64,000 bases of DNA from Oscheius sp. JU75 (Eukaryota > Nematoda > Chromadorea > Rhabditida > Rhabditidae), in NCBI GenBank assembly GCA_037178855.1, contig JASJZC010000002.1:8940501-9004500 (forward strand). Direction: 5' to 3'. Positions 1 through 13,809 of the stretch are shown one piece after another (the stretch's first letter is position 1; each line of letters starts with the position of its first letter). Below the pieces are notes generated by a model. The model was given only the letters and a program-made list of their open reading frames with translations. It ran no database searches and was not told the DNA's origin. A program made the translations under genes and the position numbers.

Positions 1-349
1 GGCCAACATATCGGCCAGATTTCCAAGAAAACGAACGTGACTGTGACCGTGGTTGTGGTTAAGAACGAGAATGTTCGCAGCTGAGGCAGCTGAAGCCAAC
101 AACAGAAACAGCATTCTGCAAATGAATGAGATGAGACAGTGAGGGAGGAAAGTCCAGCCATCGCCTTTAAATGTTCGCGCCAAGTTCTAGGAACAGTAGT
201 ATGGGGAAAGATTGCACAATCGCGGCGGGTGTTATCGGCGTAACGAACTAAAGAGAGTAGACAGACGGGCAAAGAAAGCAATCTCTGCTGTGTAGTGTCA
301 GGTCAAAGGATTAAAAAGTCCTAGAGAGACACAGAGGCATTCAACAGGA

Positions 350-715
350 CTAGTTTATTTTACTCATTTGAAGCGTGAATGGAAGTAAGATTCGTGATCA
401 GCACCCACGCACACCCCAGAAATTGAAAAACAAAAAGTTTTGTCTCGAACTAAGAACCCTCAGGGACGTTTGAACTCCAAGCGAATACGATAGCCACTGG
501 GCCAGGTGGCTGTTAAAATACGGAGATTGATGAATAAACTTTGTGAAGTCGGGGTTTTCGGTTCCGTGGGGAACGACAGCCTCGTCCATTATTGTGGACG
601 GAATTTTCGGATAATTTTGCGTTTCAACTTTGATGATGTTTTCTACGGCTCTGAACAGTCGTGGCCATAGTTTTTCTCCAAAAAGCTATATTGAGTCGCT
701 TTTTCACATTAACTA
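350..715 (-). repeat. tRNA-derived SINE-like repeat, family A copy 1
   Basis: About 310-360 bp that closely match 42555-42860. Shared blocks include the 'ttttactcatt..gagcgt' start, 'agattcgtgatcagc', 'actccaagcgaat' and 'agccact(g/a)ggcc', and the 'ggctctgaac..gtcgtgg' to 'aaaaagc(t/g)atatt' end. On the minus strand the 'agccactgggcc' block reads like a tRNA A-box/D-arm (TAGTGGCTAACGC-like). It lies downstream of the RERE stop codon and could be in the distal 3' UTR or beyond it. Confidence 0.7.
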
Positions 716-819
716 TAATCTTACCACGGATCCGCTCCTTTCCTGAAACAGAGAGACAGAGAACTACCTATCACTATCAAGGGTCCCATGTCCGGTGAAA
801 TGAGAGAAGTCAAAATTGA

Positions 820-1258
820 AGATACATTTTTATTCTTTTTGTCGTCTTTTTTTCTATAATAACAAGACCTCGTGCACAAACCGAAGCAACAATGAATTGG
901 GAATAGAGAAAAATGGAACTAGGCTTGAATCGGAATAGAATATCACAAAAGTTCTGGAGGGCGTGTGAGGGAGGAAACGAGTGTGTAGCTTTTTTGCTTT
1001 ACCGGCATCATTTAAGACATAGTTAACATATAATACACTCCGTTCGGAGTTTTGAATGCACTCGATGAGAGACAGAGAAAGGGGAGAAACAGAAGTGGCT
1101 CTTGAAGAAGGCACAAAAACCTGAGAGAAGTGAGGAATTTCAAGTAGATATAGTATATACAGAGTATTTCATTTGAAAGACCGAAAATTGTGGAGAGGAA
1201 GTTAGGGGAGGGTTTGAACCGGAATCAGGGAACCCGTAAAACTATATTGAAGGGGGAA
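820..1258 (-). other. Probable RERE/atrophin 3' UTR
   Basis: Non-coding stretch right after the RERE stop codon. A minus-strand AATAAA lies at about 827-833 and is a candidate polyadenylation signal, so the 3' UTR would be about 430 nt. No open frame in it looks like coding sequence. Confidence 0.45.
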
Positions 1259-4200
1259 CTATTGCTGGAAGGCACGGTGCCCTTCCTGTTGAAGGCGTCG
1301 CATCATGTCGGAGCCGACGGCGGCAGCCATCGGATGAGCCATTCCGTTGGCAGACATGGCCGCGGCTTGCATCATCTGCTGCTGCTGGAGCATGTGAAGA
1401 ATGTTCGGATTCATCATCATGTTCTGGAGCTCGTTGGCCATCATCGGGTTTTGGGCGGCGGCAGCCATTTGCATCTGGAAATGGACGGGTTTGAAACGGT
1501 ATCAGTCGATATCTCTCTGCCTCTTTATCTCTCTTCTTCTCCGTCTCTGTCTCGCTGTCCCTCTGTCTCTTGTCTCTCTGACTCTCTGTCGAAACACTTT
1601 TATATTTACCTGAGCCTGGACTTGGTGCTGTTGAGCCTGCTGCACTTGAGCCTGAGCGATCATTTCCAGCATCCGAGGATCCATCCCGGGAGGAAGACCA
1701 GGCATTCCGGACTGCAACAAGCCGAGACTGGCTGCCATCCTCTGATCCATAAACTGAGGAGGCATCTGACTCATTCTCTGGGCTTCTCTCTGCATCATCT
1801 GCTGCATCTGGGCCTGCTGTTGTCTCATTATTTCTTGCTTCGCGTGTTCCTGAATCATGGCAGCCTGATGGGCCTGCTGTGCTGCATGTGCTTGTGCCTG
1901 AGCTTGAAGGAGCTGATTCAATTGAATGTGGTTGGCGTTGGACATCATAGCCTGTAGCTGAGCCATCTCCAAGGCAGCATTACCTCCGAGACGAGGGTCC
2001 AGAATGCCGTTCGAGTCGATCTTCTTGACCGGCATGGCCGACACTGGCTGAACAGGAGGAGCTGGAGGTGGTGCCTGTTTGGCTTTCTCCTGAGCCGCTT
2101 TTAGCTTCTTGTCCCAGTCTCCGTCAGGTTTTATTCGATAGTAGAGATCGGTCCTTGAGCAGCGATGACCACATTTCCTGACAAAGCTGCGCACGAAGAG
2201 CGAGTTCTTCGAAACGTACGCAACCTAAAAATTGTTGAGTTTAATCATTTCCTTTCCAATTTTACCTCATCCGAATCTTCCTTCTCCGTGCTTTCATCAG
2301 GATCATAGCAGTCGTCATAATTTTCTCCATGATCATTTTCCTGAATGATTGGCACGTTGTCCTTGGATGTCGATGGTTCGACGGCAACGATGGTTGGCTA
2401 GAAACGAAACGTTACTACTATCTATAGAAACAAAGAGACAGGGACAAAGAGGCTGAGAGACAGAGACAAGGAGACAGAAACAGGGAGGCAGAGAAACAGA
2501 AAGACAGACAGATAGACAGACACAGAGGCTGAGAGACAGAGAAACACAGACACAGAGACAGTACATACCTCAGGCTTGGTCTCCATCGGTTCTTCTTTGA
2601 TGTCATGATGACCGTTTTGAATCGGATCCTCTGGCGGTGTCGAGCAGGAAGGCTCACGCCCATTGATCTCCTCTTTGTCCGGTTTCTCTTCTCTCAACTC
2701 CGGAGTCAGTTCCTTCTCATCCGGCTTCTTCTTCTTCGCACTTCCATTGACGTGGCTCTTCTTCCTCTTCACACTCTTGTTTTTCTTCTCCAAATCGAAC
2801 TCGTGAATTGAGGCAGCCTGACTCGGACTCCTTCGATCGTCTCCCATGCTCGGAGTCCTTCGTCGTCCGTTCTTACCAGCTCGGGTCTTGACGCCAGAGT
2901 CCTCCTCCTCGAAGCTGGGACTGCGCTTGAACAAGGTGGGCGGAACCGTCGAGGGTCGATCAACTGGACGCAGCTGTCCATACTTCTTGAAAAATAGACG
3001 ACAGTCTGTGCACAACAGCATGCTGTCCCGTCCCGCATGGTGCCAGTCCTTGCTTTCTGAAAAACGGGGCATGTCAGTTGGCCTGGTTGTCTTTCTTTTC
3101 CCCAGGGGAGCCGTCTTCTTCAACATATAGTCGGCAGTTAGAGGGCAACAATGATGACACATGGCAGTCTCTATGCGAGCGCGCGATTAGTGGCTAAACA
3201 GACACACTATCGCGATGAAAAGGTCGCCGCTGACACCTGCTTATGCTTTAGAAAAGAGTGGGATTAGGGAGCGATTAGGATCCTATTTCAGACTGTCCCT
3301 GTCTCTATGTATCTCTGTCAGTAGGCCCCTCAACAAACCTGTAGAGTAGCAATGATGACATGCATAATGGGTTCCCTTGCCCTCCTCGACATCGCTCTCA
3401 CTGGCTGACGCGTAGTCATTATATTCTGTGGAGGCTGGCCTTGACGCCTTGTTATTGCCATTCTTAGCCTTTTTGACCGCCGCCACAGGATTTCTCGGCC
3501 TGCTTAACGGCTTAGGCTTGATCGCGTCAGGAGTCTTCTTCCAGAGATAATAATATGCCACCAACTGATCCTGAACAAATGTTTTAACATCAGAGACACT
3601 CTCCCAAATTACCCTGCTGTGGAGGGGAAGAAGCTCGCGATTGATCTTGAGAAAGTTTTTTCCAATGGTTCGAATTCCCTTGCTGAACTTTTTCGAATCC
3701 TCGGGGGTCATGAAGTTAGCGTCACAGGCCAGCAGCTTATCATTTGCGTTCATCTCCTTCAGTGCCTCGTCATATTTGTAGCCGCAGCGATGCAATGTGC
3801 CGATACAGTCGTCGAAAAGCAAGTCAGAGACCTGAAAAAGAGATTATGAGTCTCCTCTTAAACAAACTGGCTCTCTCTCTGTGTGAATTAGTCAATATTT
3901 GTTTGCGTAGAACGTACCCTTGCGGTTTTCTCCACGGACGTGGGTTTTTGGTCGAACATGGCAAACATCCGGAAGCTTCGGGCCAACTTGATGTATTTAT
4001 CCTCAGTCTGCTGCGAGATCTGTCCTGGCCTGTAGATGAGTTCATCGCGATCCGGCTCATCGCCGACACTGCACGTCGCCTCGGGAGGTAACTTGGCCTG
4101 AAAACACTTCATGTTCAATGAGCCGAGACAAGTTTCGAGAGCTGTTCAGAACTAGAGACACGAGATTAATAGCTGATGCCGCTGTTCGACCGCGCCGACC

Positions 4201-6113
4201 TCGTAAATCCGTCAGGCGGGTCGACATTACAGCAGGCATAAATGAGGAGGAGAGAACTAATGACAGAGACCGAGAATGCGGCCACAACTGAATGCTGTCT
4301 AACTGTCGTGGGGGTGGTTTCTAGTTTCAGAGAGACAGACATAAACTCTGATATTAGGTGGTAGAAACCCGATATCTAGGAACGACTCCCCTTCCACTTT
4401 CTTTCTACGGCGGCGGCTTTGTATTTGCCTTGGACTGATGCTCTCTGGCGCAAACACGGACAGCCCCGGCCATTGACACGTAGAAGGCACTCGAATGACT
4501 GACCATCCTCTCTCTCTGTCCCGTCTAATCTTTCGCCTTCCTCTAATTATCCTCTGGGGCTGTAAAAGCGGCAACGAAGGAGACAACGCCTCAATAAAAC
4601 ATTTATGACCATGATTGAGAGGGTCCCCCTCCGGCAGCTGTCCTCCTATTTCATTTAGATTAATACTGGGTCAGATAGTCATGAGCGTGTGTGGAAGCAA
4701 ACACTAGGGGGGGGGGGGGGGCGCAGAGCTTTCGGTTCCCCGGTGGTGAGGAGCAACAGTGTTTGTACACTGTTTTCCCCCCAATCAAACAGAATCTCTT
4801 CCCCGGAAACTGACCCTGCAATCGGGTTGCGCCCGTGAATCTAAGGAGGAGACGTAATTGAATAAGAGACCGGCCAAAAACTCTATTTGCTCGATGTCAT
4901 TATTAGCATGTTATTCGTGTCGTGTGTCTATGCAAAATTGGGATCGGATTAATGAGGCAGCGGCACAGAGAACAAAAGACAAAAAAACTGAAAGGAATTT
5001 GAATCTGGTGCTATGTGTCTCTCTGTCTCTCAGTCCCCCTGTGTGAACTATGCGTATATTGAATTTGACTCTCAAGGAGAAAGAGTTTGTTTCTCATAAT
5101 AAAGTACCACTTTACCACCCTCGGCTATTCAGTCGCCCCTCTTTTCGTGTTCGTTTTTATGATCGGCCGGAACCATAAAAACTACGGGTATAGGGAGAAG
5201 GAGAGGGCTGGCTGAGGTTCAATCGATCGATCCCCTCGCGTGATGAGGCGCCAAGCAAGGTCTTTTCACCCCGAAGAACTATTCATACGACTCACAGACT
5301 TATTCAACCTTCCCAAAGTTCAAAAGATTTCTTACCTGGAAGGCAGTTCCGACGCGGATCTCTCCCTGAACAGAAGCCAGTCTTGAAGATTCTTGATTAT
5401 AGGCAAGACAGCTGAAGAAGGCGTCGTTCTTTCGGAGGTCACAGCCTTCCAAACTGCGGAAATCCTTCACAAAGTTGACTTCACACTTCCCTCTGAAATG
5501 CTTGTCTTACAACTCGGGAGAACAATAAGAGGTCAGAGGTTGAGTGTGTGGCTTTGGAGCGGCTGGCAACGTACGATCAATAGGGAGACCAACTCCATTG
5601 CTGACCACGCCCCCTTTGAGGCTTATCGAAGCGTAATTGGCGTGTTGCCAGCCCCCCCCCCCCTTTTCGGACAGCAGCTACGTAAAGAGCTCCCACCAAT
5701 AACTAAATTTAGGCATGCCGCCGCCATTTCCTTGTTTCTAATAGACGCGCGCGACCAAATGTTATTGCAGCCAGTAGGGGCCACTACGTGGCTTTCTTTT
5801 AATATATAGAACGGAAAAAAAGGGAGGGAAGAGGGCAAAAAAAACTGTAAATGTTCTCTGCAGCGCTGACCCTCACTAGAGGACTTTTTGAGATCTCTGA
5901 TCTCCCATAGGATCCGAACCAGATACTAACCGAACCGACCCCACGCTGTCCTTCTTGCCAGATCGGACTAACTCTCGCTCCTAGCTCTTTCCAAAGGCTG
6001 CAAATTTTCCTCTTGGCATTTCAAGGCTAGGATTAGATCTAAATCTGAAACCAGGATCTCAAAACAGTGTCTAATCCGTCATAATCTGATTGACATTCAG
6101 ATTTTGGCAAGAA

Positions 6114-6145
<32 letters not shown>

Positions 6146-8714
6146 TGAGGGAAGACGGCGCGGGCAAGCGGCCAACAAACCGGCCCCAGAGTGAGGGCGG
6201 CCGGAAAATGGATACCTCTAGGGGTCGTCTAAACATGCCGAAAGAGACAATAGCCTCTGTTGAAATCAGTGTCTCTAGGGAAGATGAGCTCTGCCCCATT
6301 CTCTCTCTCTCTTTGGCTGTCTCTCTGACAGCGGAATTATTAATGGACCCGTAAATATTGAAGATCAGAGTGCGGACGAGGGATTGCGAAGAGAGTGAGA
6401 GAAAGACGCGGTATTTTTGGCGGACTGCCAGTAGGAGAACACGTGAACCCGAAATCAGATTGGCTGATCGCACCAACACATACTCACGCGAAAGAGAGAG
6501 GCGGAGAGAAGAAAGAGAGGCACAGCAGGTGGCCGGTTCGGGGCGCGCGAGCAACGGACACTTAATACTTCACACTTTTGATAGATTAGATCGTGGAACA
6601 GAGGACGCGCAAGATAGAGGGAGAGAGTTGAACATTTGTGTACTGCTCTGGAGAAGAAAGGAGAGAATAACAGGTCTGTCTCTGTCTCTCTGTCTCTCTC
6701 TCAGCCCCTCTATTTATAACTGCCTCTCTGGACCCGCTAGTACTGCTCAGGTTCAAAAGTGTCCCAGCTCTTATCAGCTGTGTTTTTTGCGTCCAAAAGT
6801 GCCTACCAATAATCGTAGTGTTGGAAATGCTAATCAGTATGACAGTTGTGTCAACAAACCGAGCGCGATCGCTAGTTCCGATTACAAACATTGTCCCCGT
6901 CCCTTCCCCTCTCTTCTGGCTACAACTTGGCTCTCTCCTTAAATAGCTAAACTGGGGGGACGGAAATTCCTGGCAATTGGATTACTGGCCGAGCGCGTCT
7001 AAGAAACACGATTATGTACTTGGAGAAGAGAGAAGGAGGGTGGCCAGATGACCCGTCCCGTGGTCGCCGCGATAAAGAGACGAGATAGACCGCAACACCT
7101 GTCGCCAAGGGAATCTAATAGGCTGGCAGCAAACGATAACACGAACCTGAGACTGGAGATTGAATAGAATTGGGAGGATTCGGAGGTGAAGAGCTCGCGC
7201 GGATGCGTGTCCACTATGGGCGCTTCGGATTCCAGGAGTTCGTTCCTCTCTTGCAGGATGAGGCTGATAGACATCTCTGGCACTTCCTCCGGTCGAAAAA
7301 ACCGCGTCACCTTGACTGAGACGACATCCCGCTTGCCCTGAAATTGGTCGCTTAATCTGTGTCTTCTCTATGACTTGACAACTGACGTATACCGTCTTTG
7401 TCTCTGTCTCTCAAATATCTGCAAACTTGCAGACTTTGCTCTGATCTACAATAGTGCAAAACATCACAAAGACCAAGCAATGTCTTTTGCTCAAAATCCG
7501 TATAATCTTTTGAGGGGCTATTAGCGACAATACGGTAATTAGTCTGCACCCTCTCACAAACACTAAGGGCGCGATATCTGGCCATCTGATCTGAATAAGC
7601 TAGCAGCGCAACCAGATGGCTCTAGTCTACCGGAGAAGGGGTTAGAGGAAAAAAACCTTCTTTTCCCTGTTCAGTCCCCTCCATAGCCTCTCGCGACTTT
7701 CCATACACACTTCCAATGTCAACAGCCGGCAGAGAATGTTTGCCCACTTGCGCTCAGATAGACACACTTACACGGCAAAAAGTTACCAATAGCCATTTAG
7801 CTACTTCACGGCTCTCTCTCTCAATGCCAGCTGTTTCTGCTGTTTAGAGCAGATGATATAATGTTTATTCCGTAATGTGATGCTAGTAGGATGGAGGGGA
7901 AGTGGAACGGAGCATTCTGGGATCGGGTTACCGCCAGTCAAGGAGGATCGAGAGTCACTCTGGGATAGTCAGCTGGGAACTATAGAGCCAGAGAGTACTT
8001 TGAAGAAGACAGTCTCTGTCTCTATCCCCTCCTTTGACCTGTCCCCTCTCCCAGCAAATTTCAAATTTCCTCACCGCAGAAAAAACTTTATACGGCTGGC
8101 CAATCCGTTATTGCGCTAGGCCTTTTGGCTGTCTTTGTGTGTGAGAGAGAGAGAGAGAGAAAGTGAGCGAACTATATGCTTATTCACGACTGCCGAGACT
8201 GACTACTCGTGAAATGTTTGTTGAATGACCCCTATTGTAGATTAGGACACTAATCCCGGTGGGTACCAATTAGGGGATTGCGCCACCGCCTTGCCATACG
8301 AGAGCCGGTGTGGCGAGGAGAAAAAGGGTCAGTCACCGCGCTCGGACTAACCATTTTGAAAAGGGAGATGGTGCCGACGATGAAGGGGTCGTTGGAGATT
8401 GATTCGACGTAGACATGGTCACCGGGTCGGTACTTGATCCCATCATGGCTTTCAAAACATCGTACCTCGCCGTCTGTTCGATTGCGGAAAGCCTGAAATT
8501 GTATTATTGTCCCGGTTCTTTAAAGGAGCTAATCTGTCCATTCAGAGCTTGCGAAAAAGGGGGGTGACTGATAGCGATAAGAGGGAAATCTTACCTTTCC
8601 CCGTCGGCTTTTGTCACTTCGGCCGGGCACGCTGTAGTAGATGGGTTCAACCTGCCAGCTGAGATCTTGTGAATCTTCCTCGGGAGTCCGACTGGACTCG
8701 CCGTCGGTACTCAT
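1259..8714 (-). CDS. RERE: RERE/atrophin-type transcriptional co-repressor (EGL-27/Grunge family)
   Basis: Ten exons (minus strand): 8714-8595, 8492-8352, 7337-7147, 5492-5336, 4097-3918, 3831-3339, 3056-2569, 2397-2266, 2224-1610, 1474-1259. They sum to 2733 nt, or 910 aa, with phases consistent throughout. Domain order matches vertebrate RERE: BAH (residues ~50-150, KYRPGDHVYVES), ELM2 (EIRVG.. then AKLPPE.., ~195-265), SANT (SKGIRTIGKNFLKINRELL, ~300-355), and a GATA-type finger split by an intron (CHHC..LLCTDC, ~421-447). A basic, acidic linker follows, then the atrophin C-terminal motif (HRCSRTDLYYRI, ~645) and a Gln/Met/Ala-rich tail. The family recruits histone deacetylases and shapes patterning and cell-fate transcription in the nucleus. 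It is shorter than human RERE (about 1,560 aa) because the Pro-rich middle is missing. The start ATG lies 1 nt after a 'tttcag' acceptor, implying a 5' UTR intron or a trans-spliced leader. MTA proteins share BAH-ELM2-SANT-GATA but lack the atrophin C-terminus. Confidence 0.95.
2425..2568. repeat. (CAGAGA)n-type degenerate microsatellite
   Basis: About 140 bp of agagacag/gagacaga repeats fill most of RERE intron 7 (2398-2568). Read on the gene strand it is TCTCTGTCTC, a long polypyrimidine tract before the exon-8 acceptor. Confidence 0.85.
5885..5985 (-). repeat. tRNA-derived SINE-like fragment, family B copy 1
   Basis: Its reverse complement shares 'agtccgatctggca' and 'ggttagtatctggttcg' with 13245-13320. 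The second block resembles a pol III B box. It lies in RERE intron 3 (5493-7146). Confidence 0.55.
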
Positions 8715-11700
8715 CCTGAAAGAAGGGACGATTAGCAGGTTATACAGGCGATCGATAGGCCTAATGAGGTCAGCTCGAGAAGGCAACGCCCCCTGCAAAG
8801 TGACAAGAGATGGTATAAAATAGGACAGGGAGGAAGAGAACACAGGGGCTCGGGGAGTGAAACCTCCCGCGCCTATCAGCTGCTTAACACAGAAAACAGC
8901 GACAACGCGCGGAACAACAGGTCGAGTGGTCGAAAGTGCCGACATTGCCGCGGCGGCTGCAGCGCTTTGATCGCGCGCGAGCGCGGTAGACAGAGGCAGA
9001 GCGAGAAATGTCCACAAAAGCCTTCTTCTCCGGGTACCAAAATATGGAGAGGATGTCTCCAGAGAGACAGAACAATTTTGACCAAAAACAAAAAGAGGCG
9101 CGAAAGATGGCTATAGGGAGGAAATTGGATAAGTTAAAGCTGATTTGGATGGATTTAGAATGGAGGGAGAGAGCAGTACGTGTTTCAGGAGATTCCCTCA
9201 AAAAGTATAAATTGGAAAAGACCGAGAATGACCTCCTCGGTGTGAGAGTCAGCTGTTTTAATCTTTCGCATCGCTTCCGTTCGTCATATTGACACACTAG
9301 TTGTCCCACCCGGGAGGCCCCCTCGCACAAAAATCCTATAGTCTTCGCACACGATAACCCTTTGTCTATAAGGGAGAAAGTCGCGTGCCAGGTGAATCCA
9401 TCATTTCGCTACTTCTTCTGCTGCCAATCGCTGTCATTCGGACGGCAGGCGACCATCTGTCACGGGCGCTTAGTAAGCGTGTTATGTTATTTGTCAATTA
9501 GGACACAGCAGCTCGCTCAGGGGGGCTCGTCCTTGAACCGATTGTTTGCGGCTGCTTTGAAAGATTAGCCATGAGTTTATACAGTTGGTCTCTGTCTCTC
9601 TGTCACTGTTTCTCTATCTCTCTGTGATAAGTGTGAAGTTCAAAAAGGATAGAAAATTAGGAAGGCTGGGAAGAAGAGGAAGGACACGGAGAGCCATTAT
9701 GATTCTCCTAGAGAGCACATATGCTCTCTGAGCCTGGTGCCCCCACCCCGAGACGCGCGAGAGATCGAGCGGTAAACAATAGCCCAACACACAAATTAAA
9801 GACAGAGTGAGCGAGTCTTCTGAGATAAGATTTGAGGGTCAGTGCTTGTTCTTTATCGTTTTAGAGACTCTCTCACAGTTTAGTGCGGTGCACACATCCC
9901 GTGCGACTAATCCCTGGGGCAATAAAATTCTGTGTTGTGGGGCGCCGAGGTTTGGGGGAGCACTCACTTTTTTTTTTTGGAAAACATGAGAATAGTGTAT
10001 CTTTTTGGGGCAACTGTTTTGTCTCTCCTGCTGGCCGAGAAGTGAGCGCCCCGTTTTTTGTACCATTCGCGCGCGCTGGGTCTCTGTGATAAGCCCCTGC
10101 CCGTATTGTTCCCACAGTTGGCAACTTTTACGAGGGAGGGAGATCATTGGAAGGAACTTACAGAGAAGGTGGATAAGAAACCCTGTCTTTTTTTCTCTCT
10201 GTCTTTCTACTTTTCTTCTGTCTTTGGAATCTCTGTGGGTTGAAAACAAGCCTGAGAACATGAGGAAAGTCTATATTTTGAAAGAGGTGTGAGAAATAAG
10301 AAAAAATGGGCGTGTAATTGATACGAATCCTCCTCCCAAACGGTTTTCTCTCTTCCGTTCAAAGCGCGAATGGCGCAGCCGCACTCGAGAGAGCATATGT
10401 GTGGACACAAGTGGATCGGCGGCCGCCACTGGCGACTTGTTCCCCATGACCCCTCCGGGTGCTATTCAAACACGCGCCATACCACAGGAAAAAATTAAAC
10501 AGAATGACCACCGGAGATAGCCTCTCTCTCTCTTTTCGTGACACCTGCTGCCCACTGTCTCTTTCTCGAGGGGTGACCTTGACACTTTGAGAAAGTCGCC
10601 AACTGGCCTGTAACAAGCGGCTAGCTCCGAAACTAATTTGTGATAGTGGTAAGAAAACAAGAAGGACGCTTATCTCACAGATGGTTTTGTGTAGTTTCGG
10701 CCCGGTTCTTGCGTGTGCTGCCCGCCGCGAGAAAACTTGATGTCATGTGTTTTTTTCCGCCAAAAGTCAAAAGTGACAGAAATATCCCGGGGTTACACGG
10801 CCCGTGGTTATAATTGATTGAGTGACTGTAAAAACAAAGGATTTACGATCTTCTTAGAGAAAGTGTGTTGACTGATGACAAATTGGAAGAAAAAAAATTG
10901 AGAAAACAGTGGACTCTCTCCCAGGAATTGGCTGGAATCGCAGAGGGAGACGGACTGATAACAGGAAGGCAGCAGCCAGGAGAACTGCCGACTCATGACA
11001 CCGCTCTCTCGCAGACAACAAAGTTCGAACGAAAAAGAGGGTATTGGTCAACAGTGAACGGGAAGGGTTTGGAAAGAGGGAGAAAGAAAGAGAGACAGAG
11101 ACGGGATAAGATTACAGGAACATAACAACATGGCCCTCAAAAATGACACCTACCCACCTATTAGCACTCCCTCTATCTCTCTAGCAAGCGGCCTCAAATC
11201 CAGAGTCATCACTTTTTCACAAAGGACCGCCGCCGTGTACAGATGCTTTTGAACGGGGGGCCCGGGGTTGATTCATCTCAGTCAGCCTTTTGGAACAAGA
11301 CTATAGAAGGAAAAGCGGGAGGAAATGCTTGGGAAAAGAAGTCAATCGATAGCCACTCATGACCTAAGGTGACAATAAAACCATTGCGTAAGAGAGAGAG
11401 AGAGAGAAAGAGAGTGCGCGGGACCGGAGGAAGTCTCACAAATTATCAGATGATTCGTCCAGCTGTCCCTCGGGGTCCCCCGAGGAGTCCGCTCTCACCC
11501 CTTCGAAGGTTCGGGGCAGATTCCAATTAGACTCTGAACAAAAACGGTCCTGGCGGCTGTACCACAGTGGCTAAGGCTTTGGTGCCCGATTGAGAGAAGG
11601 CGAAAAAGCTCCGGAGAGAAGTGGGGGGTATGAACGGGTTTTAATCCGACGAAAGCCTGTGGGCTATGTCCCAAAGTGTGTGGTAGTGAGAGTGTCAGAG

Positions 11701-13239
11701 AAGGTGATAGGGGTCGAGGAGGGTTTGAGAGAGAGAGAGAGAGCCTGTGCGCGACCTCCTCTTTCTCGCGCGGGGACGCGTGCCTCTGTTTATGGCCGTT
11801 TCAAACTGCCGCCTAAACAAACTATAAGAAGCTCGAGGAGACCAAGAGATGATAATAGTGTGTCCGGAGAGACTAACACCTCCCTGGACAACAGCTGTTC
11901 AAAAGGACTTGTAGTCGGTAGGAGACAGCGGGGCATCAGCGTGACTTTTTTTTGAAACTGGGTCAATGAGCAGAATCCTTTTTTTGGCAGTGAAAGAACA
12001 TGAGAAAGAAGTCAAGTGTCTTATGGCCCAATTGGCACAAACCGCGAGGTGTTGTGGCCCAGAGAGAGACAGAAGAACCCGAAACATGCGAGAATGAGTG
12101 GAACGCCCCTTTTTGCCTGTGTCGGGTCGCTCAGTGTGTCCCCCCGGTTGGCAGGGCGCCATCTGGTATCATCAATAGATTAAGTGCGATAGGGGGACAG
12201 CCAGAAAGGTTGTAATGTTGCAGCTGATTTCTTCCGTTCCTTGGACTGTGTCCCCTGCTAATCCCTCAAGGAGAGAGGAGAGTTGACCCAGCCACCACCT
12301 GGCCCGAACTGTGGTTGTTTGGTTACTCGTCTTGCGTGCCATAATCTCCAAAAAAAGGCTGTCGAAAAGAACAAGTTCATGTCTCTGTCTCTCTGTCTCT
12401 CTGTTTCTCTGTACTCCTATCACCCCGTCTTTCCAGAACGGAAGCAGATAAGATTGGAATGACGAGCAATTTCAGAGTACAGTTCATCTAGTCGTAAAAC
12501 ATGGCCATTTGTGGCTGGCTGAAGGGATCTGGTTGACCTGCGCCGCGCACGCACACACACACGAAACGCCGCCGGCCCGAACGAAATCATAGTTTAACAA
12601 CAGTATTATGATATTGGTTTTTGATGGAAGAAAGAGAGACGCTTCCCCTATTAAGTAAACATGTTTTCGCCGCCTGAAACTTTTAAGATCACCCACTGCT
12701 CTCTGGAAGCAGTGGTAAGGATACAATTACATATGCGCTTGGCGTCAAAGGTCACGCCGGGTAATTTTATGGCCGGCTAGCAGTTTAGGGCCATTGTTAG
12801 AGAGCGCGTCGAGTAGAGGGGGCTGGAGGAGGATTGTCGCCAGAGAATAACTATTGATACTGTATGTGTCGCGAGAAGAGAGAGAGAGAGAGAGAGCGCA
12901 AGCGGGATGGGTCATAAAAGTGATTGGCCGTGAATAAATGGTCGGACAGTGTGTGAAGGCGGGCATTTTCTCATCTGGGAAGAGCTATGGAGAAAACAGT
13001 TTAAATGGGAAGAAGGAGGAGCAGAACCGAGCTGTCAATCAAAAGACAAAAGGCTAGTCTGGATTAGATACTAGTCGCGCCCTGTCGTGGGTCAAGCCAC
13101 CAATTTTTCGAGGTTTCCAGCTTTACCATGTTCTGCAAGAGACCACATCAAAATCTATAAGTTTGCAGCATATCAAAAACTTGGATAACCACTTCTTGAT
13201 TGCCAAAAACTGCTCGGAAATGCTAACATGTTTCGGTCG

Positions 13240-13330
13240 AGGTAAAAGATAGTCCGATCTGGCAGGTCGGATAATGTTAGGATCGGATCGGTTAGTATCT
13301 GGTTCGAATCCGCCTTGAATCAGAGTTTTG
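13240..13330 (+). repeat. tRNA-derived SINE-like fragment, family B copy 2
   Basis: Plus-strand match to the inverted copy at 5885-5985. 'ggttcgaatcc' is a canonical pol III B box. The copies differ in the middle and at the ends, so this looks like old SINE debris, not a functional tRNA. Confidence 0.55.
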
Positions 13331-13809
13331 GAGAAGGGGACTTTTGAAAACCCCCAGCTGGTCAACGGGAAGAACAAAACTCAGAGGCACTCTTCCTAAC
13401 CGCTGAAGAGACTGAGAGCGACGAGGAACCGGTTGCTCTCTCTCTCTCTCTCTCCTTCCTCTAGGGGTTGGAAGGAAAAGCGGCGGGCATTGAGGGAGAG
13501 AGCTGACGGCAAAAGTGTGAACCCATTTCCAGGGATTCTCATTTTTCGAGAGAGTGAGCTCGCGTGGGAAAGGGTCCTTATCAGCTGGACGCGATCGCCT
13601 TTCGGCTCTAATCTCCAACTGGCCCAATTATCATTGTGTGTATGTGTGTGTTTGGGAGGAAAACGTAAGAGGGGGTCATGTCTCGAGAATTGGATTTCAC
13701 GCGTAAAGACCACAAATCCTGGATCTCTCTCAATGTCCGTGTCTCCCGGAAAACAACTGGCAGGACAGCTGAGCTCAGCTGAGGGATGACTGAAAAAGAG
13801 TCATAGGCT

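Noticed and set aside
1190-1957. 255-codon plus-strand open frame
   Set aside because: It lies opposite RERE exons 9 and 10, is His/Leu-rich as expected for antisense of Gln/Met codons, and has no splice support.
4709-4724. Poly-G run as a regulatory element (also poly-C near 5656 and 14258)
   Set aside because: Homopolymer runs with no supporting context; could be assembly-sensitive sequence.
6358-6942. 194-codon plus-strand open frame in RERE intron 3
   Set aside because: Arg/Glu/Ser-biased and driven by GA repeats; no family resemblance; it lies inside an intron of a well-supported gene.
1259-8714. MTA-type NuRD subunit instead of RERE
   Set aside because: BAH-ELM2-SANT-GATA is shared, but the WHHAG GATA-finger region, the SRTDLYY motif and the Gln-rich atrophin tail fit RERE/EGL-27.
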